Below are positions 9,201 through 18,185 of a stretch of DNA of 24,120 nucleotides, piece by piece. The translations under genes and the position numbers were made by a program. The DNA is from Chlamydomonas sphaeroides (Eukaryota; Chlorophyta; Chlorophyceae; Chlamydomonadales; Chlamydomonadaceae): contig BDDC01000236.1 of the NCBI GenBank assembly GCA_001662425.1, forward strand, positions 1 through 24,120. Direction: 5' to 3'. Each line of letters opens with the position of its first letter. Position 1 is the stretch's first letter. The notes beneath the pieces were generated by a model. It was not told where the DNA came from. It searched no databases and worked only from the letters and a program-made list of their open reading frames with translations.

Positions 9201-10623
9201 GCCGCCGGCGCTGATGTTGTAGAAGAGCGCGTTGATGGTGAAGTCGCGCCGCATCGCGTCCTGAGGGCGCCCCACACGCACACGAGGGGCACAGCACACC
9301 GGGCAGGCGGCAGGGTCACGGCACCAGCCGGCGGTTGCGGCACCGTGCACTCGCATGCTCCGGCGGGCCAGGGCCAAGCGGGCTCGCAACATTGCCCCCT
9401 TGGCAGCCCAACACGTCGAGCTCGCTGGGGCCTGTACGCGTGTGCGGCCAGCTGCTCAGCCAACGGAGCCGCCACCGGGCCCCCGCTGCGCGGTGCCAGC
9501 CTCGCCGCGCCCCGAGGGCCGCACCTGCTCGGGTGTGCCGAAGGTGGCGGTGGGGATGCGGCTGTCGGCGGCGTACGTCTCCGACCGCAGGTTGACCAGG
9601 TCGATCCAGATCTCGCCGATCTTCATGCGCGCCGTCTCCAGGTGCTTGCTCTGGTCGGGGTTGGACTGGATCACCGCCGCGTGGCGCGCCTCGCGGCCCT
9701 GGCGGAGGTGCACGGGGGGTGGACGGGTGACGAAGGCGCCGTGGCGTACGGCATGCTCCGTTGCGGATGTGTGCGGCGTGGTGGCAGAGGGCGGGCTTGC
9801 CGCTAGCGCCGCTGAGCAGAGGCCGGGGCGGCACCGCCTAGCTCTGGCCACGGATGTCACAGCCACAGACGATTGATCGCGCTGCTCATCACGCTGGCAC
9901 TGCCTACCGCGCGCGCCTGCAGACCGCCGTGAGCTGCATGCGCTCCAGTGCAATCCGTGCCCCGTCCACATCCCCGCCCATTGTCCTTCCCTTTCCCCCA
10001 TCTGCACTGCCACGCTCTCCCCTGCTCCCTGCCACGCCCCTCCACGTCCTCCACATCGTCCTCCCTGCCTGGCCTCGCCCCACCTGCGCCTGGAGGTGGC
10101 CATTGACCAGCTCAGCGAACTCGGCGCCCATGCGGTCGTCCAGCGCAATGTCGATGTCGTCGCTGTCGCGGCCCAGCAGCTTGTCGCGCACCCAGCCGCC
10201 CGCGCAACGCAGCGTGGTGGCCGTGCCGGAAGCCTTGCAGGCGGCAACGAGGGTGTCGAAGATATCCTGCTCGGTCGGGTTGAGCGAGATGGTGTCCCGG
10301 ACCTGCACGGCGCCGGCCGACGGCGCGGCGCCGCTGCTGGCGTCTGTGGCTGCCGACATGGCCCGGACCGTTGGTGTGTGTGACAGGGGTGTGTGGGCGA
10401 GGAGGGGTCCGGGGGTGAGGGAAGGGAGGCGGGGAGCTGGGTGGCGGGGGATGGTCCGCTCGGGGCCCAGCGGGCGTGCGGGGCAGCCGGTGGCGGAGGC
10501 GGTGCGGCGGACGACGGCGTACGGGCGCCGAGTGCTAAGCTCCTGGACAGCTGCCGACAAGGCCATATAACTGTGGAGCAGGGGCGCGCGGCGTGAAAGC
10601 AGCAAGGCGACGATGCTTGGCAT
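3267..10623 (-). CDS. CCA-adding enzyme (tRNA nucleotidyltransferase), host of a nested gene
   Basis: It adds or repairs the 3'-CCA of tRNAs using CTP and ATP. Exons in transcript order: 10623-10084, 9698-9525, 9260-9168, 8783-8726, 8525-8434, 4918-4849, 4737-4571, 4305-3993, 3816-3569, 3410-3267. All nine introns are GT-AG, all joins keep frame, and the product is 632 residues. Seen in the protein: GGWVRD (142-147) and the metal-binding pair D156/D158 in DDIDIA; NPDQSKHLETAR and WIDLVNLR; RRDFTINALFYN (from 242); VVEDLTGRG; DDPLR (288-292) with VRFGTRFGF; then SKERVGTELEGM (from about 329) and an all-helical C-terminal region. This is the class II order (human TRNT1, yeast Cca1). Exon 5 ends at HPDILQAAASEQ and exon 6 resumes at VRTALASKVSKERVG, with nothing missing for the family. 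Exon 9 carries an Ala/Ser/Gly-rich insert. In-frame Met codons at 1, 20 and 89 may serve different compartments; the first 88 residues look like a transit peptide. A pair of separate half-genes is the alternative, but phase and homology favour one gene. Confidence 0.9.
4921..5224 (+). promoter_or_regulatory. Upstream region of UBP6 inside the CCA intron
   Basis: Only about 300 bases separate the CCA exon 6 acceptor from the UBP6 start, so the UBP6 promoter and 5' UTR should be here. Bases 5090-5190 are clearly more AT-rich than the surroundings and include AACAATATAG at 5141-5150, a weak TATA-like site. The same DNA, read on the other strand, must hold the branch point and pyrimidine tract of the host intron, so the two genes share regulatory space. 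A first ATG at 5195 is in frame but in a poor context. Confidence 0.45.
5225..7939 (+). CDS. UBP6: Ubiquitin carboxyl-terminal hydrolase UBP6/USP14, nested gene
   Basis: This cysteine protease sits on the proteasome 19S particle and trims ubiquitin from substrates. Exons: 5225-5527, 5687-6028, 6293-6382, 6666-6865, 7024-7192, 7312-7483, 7623-7939; the product is 530 residues. Residues 1 to about 75 are the ubiquitin-like domain that docks on the proteasome (MATVKVNIKWG, then LTGVPPDRQKVLLKG). The Cys box GLHNLGNTCYMNS gives catalytic C117. QQDAEECW and the KAKILKK region follow. The His box GRTADSGHYVAWVK gives H445, and FDDEKL supplies the acidic residue (D462 or D463). The family ending GGGDWHMAYLLLY is present, then an extra Ala/Glu-rich tail of some 40 residues. 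I chose 5225 because its context (GAAATGG) is good and the protein then begins where homologues do; the in-frame ATG at 5195 would add ten residues. Intron 4 starts with GC (AG|GCAGGG), required by the FFFR-RDNQQKAK join. The whole gene lies antisense inside a CCA-gene intron. Confidence 0.92.
8180..8184 (+). terminator. Candidate poly(A) signal TGTAA, UBP6 gene
   Basis: This TGTAA lies 241 bases after the UBP6 stop and about 250 bases before the host gene's exon 5, so the nested transcript could end entirely within the intron. A second TGTAA is at 8301-8305, also inside the intron. Confidence 0.6.
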
Positions 10624-11260
10624 GCACCGGTTGGTCAGGGGCTAGGACAAGGACAAGGCGCTTGCCGGTAGCAGTTCATCTGTGTGTACGAAGCATGCCT
10701 GTCAGTGAACGTGCAGAGAAGTACGCTTCCGTGGGGTGATCGCGGGCATCGCTTCGCTGCGGAGGCCTGCCCTTGCCTCCGCACACTGCTATTACAGCTC
10801 CGCATAACGGGACAAGTTGCGAAAGATTATATTGAAGAACACTGCGTGCAGAAGCTTCCGACCCATCCGCGACGCACTGCGGACTCGGTCGCTGGCAGTC
10901 CAGCTGCACGCGACGCGCTATACGCACGCGCGCGACAGGCATTATCGAGGCTCTGACGACGCGGGCACAACCCGGAATCGCCGGCAATCGCAACACCCTC
11001 GAGCGCCCCTTGCTGCTCTGCAAGCACAGCGGCAGCGCTCGTGGCTATGGAGCGGCTGGTGATGAGTGGCTCGCGTCCCGGCTCAGGTGCGCGTCAGGCG
11101 GGCTCGCTGGCTGGGCCAGGCCTCCAAGGCCCCTCTCGCCACGTTATGCTCACTCGCATACCCGTCCCCCCGACCCGTCTCGCCGACACGATACGCAGCC
11201 CCCGGTGCCCTAGCTCGAAGCCTGGTGGCCACGGCGCAGCTGCTCACCGCAGCCCCAGCG
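10624..11260. promoter_or_regulatory. Shared upstream region of divergent CCA and AAA+ ATPase genes
   Basis: About 637 bases separate the two start codons in head-to-head orientation, so both promoters and 5' UTRs should be here. Bases 10790-10850 are locally AT-richer (GATTATATTGAAG near 10825). I see no clear TATA box or other named element. The start of the ATPase is itself uncertain, and part of this stretch could be an upstream exon of that gene. No other gene is supported here. Confidence 0.5.
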
Positions 11261-14200
11261 ATGGCCGTGGCCGCCCTGTCTACGGCAGCCGCAGGTGCTG
11301 GGGCAAGGGCGACCGCCGCACCTGCTGCCGCCGCGCCGGCGGCAGCAGCGCTGCCGGCGGCAGGCAGCAGCGCGGCGCCTTGCACAACTCAAGCTGCAGC
11401 TAGGGGTGCTGGTGGCGGTGGCGGGGGGCGCCGCCGCAGCGGCCGCCGCTGGAGCTGGTGGCGCGCCGGCGGCGGCGGCGGTGCCTGGACCCCCGGTGCC
11501 GGCGCTGCCGCTGCGGCGACGATCTCTCTGCCCTTTGGCGTAGCCCTGGCGGAGGCGCCCCACGGAGGAGAGGTGCGGCTGTGAGGCATGCGGCTGACAC
11601 GGCGACAGCGCACCGGGGCCGCTGGGTGCCGCTGCCGCTCAGCAGCCATGGGCGCGCCCGCGGCGGCGCACACACCATGGGTCTCACGCGCACGGCCGCC
11701 TCCCGCGACCGCCCGCAACCGCCCCGCGACTGACCGCCCGCAGCCGCCGCTGGCTGACGCGCTGGCCGCCGCCAGCGCGGCGCTGTCCTCCGCCTGGTGC
11801 GAGGCGGAGGAGGAGATGAGCCGCATCAACTCCAAGCTGCCGGCCCACGCGCCCACGCTCAAGGTGCGGCCGAGGCAAACGCGTGGCCGCGGTGGCGGTG
11901 GCGCTCACTCTGGGGACAGCGGGGTGCCTACCGGTACTCGGGGGCGCTCAGTGGCACTCGAGCGCAGCCAGCGGCAGCCAGCGGCCGCGGGGCCTGCACC
12001 GGGGGCGCAGCGCGGGAGGCAGCGCGTGCCGTCCCCCGGCTCTTAGTGGTGCGCGGCACCTCCTGGCGGCCCTCTCGCGCGGTGCAGCCGCGACCGCCAC
12101 ACATGCCGCCTTGCATGGTGCCCTGCCGCAGCGTGGGTGACAGCCACTCCCCCGCTCGCCCCTCGCTCCTCCCCTCGCCCGCCTGCCCGTCGACACGCTC
12201 CATGCTCCCCTGCTTGCTGCCTTGCTGTCCCCTATCGTTGGTCTGCCGCCCTCCCTTCCCCCCAGGGCGAGGCGCCCTCGGCCTCGCTGGTGCACGGCGC
12301 GCTGGAGGTGGCCATCCCCATCCGCGAGGGCGCTGACACGGACGCAGTGCTGCGGGTGGGACCCTCCTTGGGGGACAGGAACCCCTCGTGGGACCGGACG
12401 AGCTGGGGCCCTGTGTAGGAGGAGGGAGGCGTCGCAGGGGGCAGACAGGGCAGGCGGCCTGGGGGTGGGGGTGGACCAGGCAGCTGCGCTGTGGACTTGT
12501 GGTGCTCGTGTCAGCATGAGCCGCACCCCGCCGCCCCCCGGTCCACGGTCCGCCGCAGGCGCTGCGAGAGGGCTTCAGCGGCCGCGGCAGCACCAGCTAC
12601 AGCGTGAGCTGGGAGGGGCGGGGGCTGGTGGGGCTGGAGGCCACCGGGGCGGCGTCCGGGTGCCAGGGTTTGGGAGCAGCAGATGTGAGGGCCCTATGCT
12701 GGGGCCAGGTCCGCGTGAGGGTCCGTGGAGGCGCTACGCCATCACGTGTACGGCCCCGACGCGCGTCGCTGCCACTCCCCCATGCACCCTGCCGGCGCCT
12801 CCTCCCCACCCTCCTCCTCGTGCCTCTCTCCCCCTCTTCCCCTCCCCCACAACCTCAGGAGTCCTACAGCGGCGCCTCCCGCCGCGTGCAGCTCGAGGTG
12901 CGGCCCGACCCGCGTCGGCCCGACAGCGCCGTGCGCATGCAGCTCTTCGTGCCGCCGCCGGGCGGCAGCCAGCAGGCGCAGGTGCGGCCGTGGGGCGGGG
13001 AGGGCAACGTTTGGTGGCACTCAGCGGACTCGTGCACTCGGCTTGCCTCCCCGCTACGTCTTCCTCAAGTCGCGCGTCCCCGTCTCCCCCTCCTCATCCC
13101 CCTGCCCCCTGCCCCGCCTCCCCCTGGTCCAAGGTGACGCTGACCAAGCGCTCGCCCTTCTCGCCCGAGGAGCTGGCGGCGCTGCGGCGGCTGGTGGCGG
13201 CGGCCAACACCACCTTTTCGCTGGACCGGCCGGCCAGCGGGGCCGCAGCAAGGTGCGGCCCGGTGGGCTGCGCACGCCCCAGCAAACCCCCCCCCAGACA
13301 GCGTATGGAGCGTGAAAAGAACATGAGCAGCATCACGGTACCCGGTAACCGGCACCAGTGTGGAACCGTGCCCCCTGGGCCCCCCAGGCGCCACGGCCTG
13401 CACGGCGGCGCCGCGGACTCGGAGGAGCTGCAGCGGCAGATGGAGGCGGCGCTGGAGGCCAGCCTGCGGGGGCTGTTCGGCGGCATGGTGGCGGGCCCGC
13501 TGCGGTCCATGATGGAGGAGCTGGAGCGGCAGGCGCGCGGCGAGGACGGGTCCGACGGCGAGGGGCAGGGCGGCGGCGGCGGCGGGGACAGGGGCGCGTT
13601 CGGTGAGCTGGGGCCCGTGCGGGAGGGCCGTTTGTGTTCGTTTAGAGAGTGGACGTGTGGGTTCGCGCTTGGGGGTGGGCGATGCTAGCAGGGGTTTGAC
13701 TGGGTTCTGCGTCGTTGTGAGCCCATCAACGGTGCCCCTTGCGCGACCTCTGCTTCATCCCCTGGGTGCGGACAGGCGGCTTCTTCCCCTTCAGCGGCCC
13801 GGGCTCCTTTGGAGGCTCCTTCGGCGGGCCCCACGGCGGGCCTTACGGCGGCGAGGGCTGGCCGCCGCCCTCGGAGCTCGGCAGCGGCGGCGGCTCAGCG
13901 ATGGCGCCGCCTTCCGGCCCTCGCGGCGGCGGCCGCGGCGGCGGCGCCAGCCGCGGCCACGACTGGGGCAGCCCCGAGGCGGCCCGCGCTGTGGAGCAGC
14001 TGCTGGCCATGGGGGCGCAGGTGGGGAAGGGGCGGGGAAGGCGGGGTTTTGAGGGAGCGTGGCCAGCGAGGTAGGCGCTGCCATGGGGCGCGCACGGTGG
14101 GGCGCAGGCGCAATGGGTTGTGTGCTTCGCAAGCGACACGAACCGTGGGCCACGGCCCGACCCCGCTTGCCCGCAGGTGTTCCCCCCCGGCAGCAAGGAG

Positions 14201-16995
14201 CAGATGGACTGGGGCGTCCTGGCGGGTGAGGCGCCCTGGGGTTGGGGGCCCTGGCTGGGCTATGTGACACCATGCGGGCCCACTCCTGCACCGGCATCGG
14301 GCCACGTGTGGCGGCCACTCCCCCTTTCCCCCCGGTTAGCCAGGGGCTGCTCATACCCGCGTCAGCCCGGGCCCCGCCCTCCGCTCCCACGCTGTCCGGC
14401 AGCGCACGACGGTGGTTGCACCTGCCCCAAGCGGCTCCTGCGTGTCGCCTCTGACCTCCCTCCCCCCGCCTCCCCGTCCGCCCGCCCAGGCTACGAGGAG
14501 CAGAAGCGCACGCTGGAGGACTGCCTGCTGCTGCCGCTGCTGCGGCCCGAGGTGTACGCACGGCTGGCCAAGGCCACGCGGGCCACGCCCGGCAGCAACC
14601 GGCCGCGGGCGGTGCTGTTCGAGGGGCCGCCTGGCACGGGTGGGTGGAGGAGGAGCGGGGAGACGTGGTGAGCTGCGGAAGGGGAGCGGCGGAGCAGGAA
14701 CCATGGAAGCCAAGGGCCGGGTGGAAGGACGCGGGTAGAAGGGAGCGGGTGGAAGGACGCGGATAAAAGGGAGCAGGTGGAAGGGGGCGGGTGGAAGGGG
14801 GCGGGTGGAAGGGCAGCGGGTGGAAGGGCAGCGGCCGCTCAGCTCGTCGGGGAGGCCTGGGCCCGCGGGCTGGCGGCTGAGGCGCGGCGCTCTCCTATAA
14901 GCCGGCCGGCCGCGCGACGTCACCCACCGCCCCCATGCTTAGCCCCTTCTCCCTTCCCCCTCCTCTCCCCCCGCCCCACCCCGGCCCGCCAGGCAAGACC
15001 ACCTCTGCGCGCGTCATCTCCAGCCAGGCCGCTGTGCCGCTCATCTACCTGCCGCTGGAGGCGGTGCTGTCCAAGTGGTGCGTGGGAGGGAGGGAGGGTT
15101 CCGCCTGCGGGGCAGCTCTCACTGTGGAACCCGCGTGAATGTCAGGGCAGGGCACCTAAGGCAACCGCCAAGCTTGGCAAGCCAGGCATGGCATGGGCGC
15201 CGCCGCAGGCCCCAGCTCCCTCCAGTCGGCGGCCACAGCCACAGCCCGCTTTAAGCGCGCCGCCGCGTCTCCGCCCGCCTGCCCGCTCCCCAGACTCTCC
15301 TTTCCTTTCCTTTCCTTTCCTTTCCTTTCCTCCGGTATGCCTCCTGGTTGATTGTGCGGTCCCGCTCCTCCCCCGCCCGCAGGTACGGGCAGTCGGAGCA
15401 GCAGCTGGGCTCTGTGTTCAAGGCGGCCGAGGCGCTGGGCGGCGCTATCATCTTCCTGGACGAGCTGGACGCTCTGGGCGGCAACCGGGAGGTGCGAGGG
15501 CGGCAGGGAGGGCAGGCGAGGGGGCACGAGCCGCCGAGAGGCTGCGTGCTGTTGGGCTGGTGGTGGAGGGCCTCTGCGGCATGCCGCACGCGAGTGCTGC
15601 GGCGCAGCTCGTCCGCGTTGCGGCAGGAGCAGGGCGCTCCAGGCGCGCAAGGAGTCACCGTCCCGGCAACCCTTGCCCCCTTTTCCCCTGTCGCCCGCTC
15701 CTCGCTGCTGGCCTGCAGGCTGGCGGCCTGCACGAGGCCTCGCGCCGCCTGCTGAGCGTGCTGCTGCGGGAGATGGACGGCTTCGATGCGGACAAGGTTC
15801 GGCGTGGGGCGGAGCGCGGAGGCCAGGGGGTGCGCGCCCCCGGGGCGGGGCGGGGTGGGGAGTGCCGCCGGGTGCCGCAACCAAGCGTCTAGACCGGCCC
15901 GCACCCTCCTGCGCTCCAGCCTTCCCCCTCCCTGCGTCCTCTCTCATCCTTAGACCACCCCCTTTTCCCTCTCCCTTCCCCCTTCCTCCGCCTTTTCCTC
16001 CTCCCCCGCCGCTGCAGCGCACCGTGGTCATCGGCGCCACCAACCGCAAGGCCGACCTGGACCCTGCGCTGCTGTCGCGCTTCGACCTGGTGCTCACCTT
16101 CGGGCTGCCGGAGACAGCCTGCAGGCAAGACAACAGGGCGGGCAGGGTGTGTGTGGCCTGGGGCCGGCGGCAGCGGCGGGGCGGCGGCCAGGCGGCGCGC
16201 GGTTGTAGGGTCCTGCGGGCGTTCTGGGGCAACCCCTGCCTGCCAGGTGGCATGTGCGCCGCGGCCGCCGAGCGCTCGTCGGAGGAGAGCACCCCGGCCC
16301 CACATGCGCCCCGCCCCGACCCCAACGACCCGGCCCCGGCAAGCCGCGCGCGCTCCAGTCCCGGGCCCTCCCCCGCACCCCGCACGCAGCCTGCGCCCAG
16401 CCCGCGCCCCCAAGCCGCGGCTCAACCCCCCTTCCCCCCGCAGGCGCCTCATCCTGCGCCAGTACGCGCAGCAGCTGAGCGAGGCGGAGCTGGGGGCGCT
16501 GGCGGAGCGCACCCCCAGCATGAGCGGCCGCGACCTGCGTGACGTGTGCGAGACCACGGAGCGCCGCTGGGCGTCCAAGGTGGGGTCAGCGGGGACGCGT
16601 GGGACGGGCACCGCGGGCACGGGATGGGGGCGTGTGGGCGGGGGTGTGGGGCGGAGGCGGTGGGGGGGGGGGGGCCAGCATAGAAAGGTGTTGCGGTCCT
16701 GCGGGGCAGGGGGATCACCGCTCAAGGCTGCGACGCCGGACTGCGACCCCAACCCCCGGCCGTCGCTTGCCGTGCATGCGTGTTCGGCTACCCCTTGCTG
16801 CAGATCATCCGGGGCGAGGTCAAGGAGGACGCGTTGCCGCCGCTGGCAGAGTACCTGGCGTCCGCAGACGAGCGATGTGCCGCGGTGCAGCGCACGCAGC
16901 AGCAGTCGAGCGCGGCGGGCGCGCTGCAGCGCCTGCTGAGCGGGGGCGGAGGCGGGGCCGGGCTGCCGGGGTGGCTGAGGGGCCGGCAGGAGTAG
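11261..16995 (+). CDS. AAA+ ATPase, probably organellar
   Basis: The AAA+ ATPase uses ATP hydrolysis to remodel a protein partner, which I cannot name. Exons: 11261-11572, 11744-11863, 12266-12355, 12558-12602, 12859-12981, 13134-13252, 13388-13602, 13776-14020, 14177-14225, 14490-14639, 14993-15077, 15383-15491, 15719-15796, 16018-16124, 16444-16579, 16804-16995. The product is about 724 residues. Walker A GPPGTGKT (485-492) is split by the intron at 14640-14992. Walker B is IIFLDE (540-545), sensor 1 is GATN, the arginine finger is in SRFD (R601), and the sensor-2 region is MSGRDLRDVC. HEASRRLLSVLLREMDGF and the ATPase core resemble a plant AAA family I recall, close to MSP1/katanin-like enzymes. 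Residues 105-350 precede the ATPase and include a likely coiled stretch; 370-410 are Gly-rich. The Ala-rich N terminus suggests organelle import. The intron at 16125 starts with GC (AG|GCAAGA), supported by spacing to RQYAQQL. Exon 1 is the weak part: an in-frame stop at 11063 rules out an upstream start in this frame, and another frame also splices legally. Confidence 0.85.
14718..14834. repeat. GGGTGGAAGG minisatellite in an ATPase intron
   Basis: About eight degenerate copies of a 12-16 base unit built on GGGTGGAAGG plus GCGC/GCAGC-type spacers lie inside the intron that splits Walker A. The last four units are nearly identical, which suggests recent expansion. The G-runs make it a candidate site for length variation between strains. 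Confidence 0.8.
15298..15332. repeat. (TTTCC)n pyrimidine microsatellite in an ATPase intron
   Basis: Six exact TTTCC units span 15301-15330 and are preceded by TCC, about 50 bases before the acceptor of ATPase exon 12. It is a pure pyrimidine tract on the sense strand and may help acceptor recognition. Confidence 0.9.
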
Positions 16996-17926
16996 GTGCC
17001 GGGTGGTGTTGGGAGAGGGCAGGAGGCAGGCGGCGCAGTCGTGACGCGTTGTGGGGGCGTGAGGGCGGCGGGGCTGGGCGAGGCGAGGCGAGGTGAGCCG
17101 AGGCAAAGCGGCGACGGGGTGGGCGCATAAGTCGCATGGTCGCCGCCGGGGTAGGGGCATGTTGCAGCCTTTTGGTCCCCCATGCGTGTGCAGGCGTGGC
17201 CTGCCGGATGCTAGCGCGCCGCGTGCGACGTCGGGAACGTCCCTGCGACCGAGCAGCGGTCAGGATTGCCGAGGCCCCCGCCCGAGCCTGGTCCGGATCC
17301 CGCCTGTGTTTTGGCTGGTGTTACGCCGGTCGCTTTGTGCGTTTGCCGGACATCATTCGGCAAGCGTGGCAGCAACTGCGAACAGGGACCGTCTCGCAAA
17401 CAGCCGATGCCTGCCGATGCCTTGCTGACGGGGCGACCCCAGGGTCCGTCCCGCTACACGTGTCGCTGCAGCATCTTAATTAATTAACTTGTCACAGTTT
17501 CACTTAAGGCGTTAGAGCGGATTAGGCGAGGCAGTCTCGGGCGGTTGGGGGCCCCCTCCTGGAGCAAATTTTGGCCGGGGCCCTGGACTCGCCACAACGG
17601 AACCACGTCTTGCTTCTCGATACGCACCACTAACAGGATACCACCTGGCTTGCGAAAACCTGTTCGAGTGTTCTGGCCACTTGGGATCTCCACTGGACCT
17701 CTAAAAGGTGGGTGAACCTGCTCAGCGCAGCGCAGTTGGGGCAATCGTGCACACGGGCTGGCGCATGGCTGGCGCGACAACGGCTAGCTGCCCAGTCCGC
17801 CTTGGGCGTGTTGCAGGTTCTCGTGCTGTTATCCGGCTCGGCCTTGCCGCAAGGCTGCGGCGTCGCCTAGGCCCTTCTCCTTGCCGTAGCTGACTTCAGC
17901 CGATGCCGTTGCCCTCGCAGGCTGAC
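16996..17926. other. Intergenic stretch after the ATPase gene
   Basis: I see no gene here. A plus-strand TGTAA is absent from the ATPase stop to beyond 18100, so the ATPase poly(A) site must use a variant signal or an unexpected position. A 12-base palindrome TTAATTAATTAA sits at 17476-17487. From about 17460 to 17710 the sequence is less GC-rich and lacks the codon bias of nearby genes, which may mark a boundary or an old insertion. No terminal repeats or target duplications could be paired. Confidence 0.6.
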
Positions 17927-17934
17927 TACTATAT
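17927..17934 (+). promoter_or_regulatory. Weak TATA-like site before the Gln/Ala-rich gene
   Basis: TACTATAT lies about 250 bases before the start codon at 18186. With a transcription start some 30 bases further on it would give a 5' UTR of usual algal length. The only support is sequence resemblance and position. Confidence 0.3.
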
Positions 17935-17989
17935 CGTGTTCCTGGCGCCGCGCGTCCCGATGTCGACACTGTAGAGGACCCGCGCAAGG

Positions 17990-18107
17990 GTAGGCAGGGC
18001 TCGTTGCCGCCCCTCTGTCGAGCTTTCCTTTGCCTTTTCTTGCAAGCCATGCATGCTCTCTGGTCGCCGGATCCTCACGTTGCTCTGCTCCACCACATGT
18101 GTCGCAG
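17990..18107 (+). other. Possible 5' UTR intron of the Gln/Ala-rich gene
   Basis: A donor GTAGGC at 17990 and an acceptor TGTGTCGCAG ending at 18107 enclose 118 bases rich in pyrimidines near the 3' side. Removing it would delete two ATGs (18049 and 18053) whose frames run through and beyond the main start. Between 18108 and the main ATG there is no further ATG, so the spliced leader would scan cleanly. This is inferred from splice-site logic only. Confidence 0.45.
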
Positions 18108-18185
18108 GCCAACACCGCTTCTGTCTCGCCACAATCCACAAGCTCTACAGTCCATCAACTTCGTCGCACGTGGGTTCTGTACAGT

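Noticed and set aside
7804..9297. A 497-codon minus-strand open frame covering the right part of the UBP6 region and CCA exons
   Set aside because: It reads through introns and contains only one short true exon segment in frame (DPLRVMRAVRFGTRFGF). The length comes from high GC with few stop codons.
8232..9806. A 524-codon plus-strand open frame
   Set aside because: It is antisense to CCA-enzyme exons 2-5 and their introns. It has no family motif and its composition is that of a GC-driven shadow frame.
11066..11260. Extending the ATPase to 11066 as a long transit peptide
   Set aside because: The codon at 11066 is GTG and is preceded directly by an in-frame stop at 11063, so translation cannot begin there by normal rules.
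17476..17710. A transposon fragment marked by the AT-rich palindrome and the GGGCCCC-flanked segment
   Set aside because: I could not pair terminal inverted repeats, target-site duplications or any transposase-like frame.
18030..18185. Extending the Gln/Ala-rich protein upstream to 18030
   Set aside because: The codon at 18030 is TTG, not ATG, and this part overlaps the proposed 5' UTR intron. The first ATG in frame is 18186.
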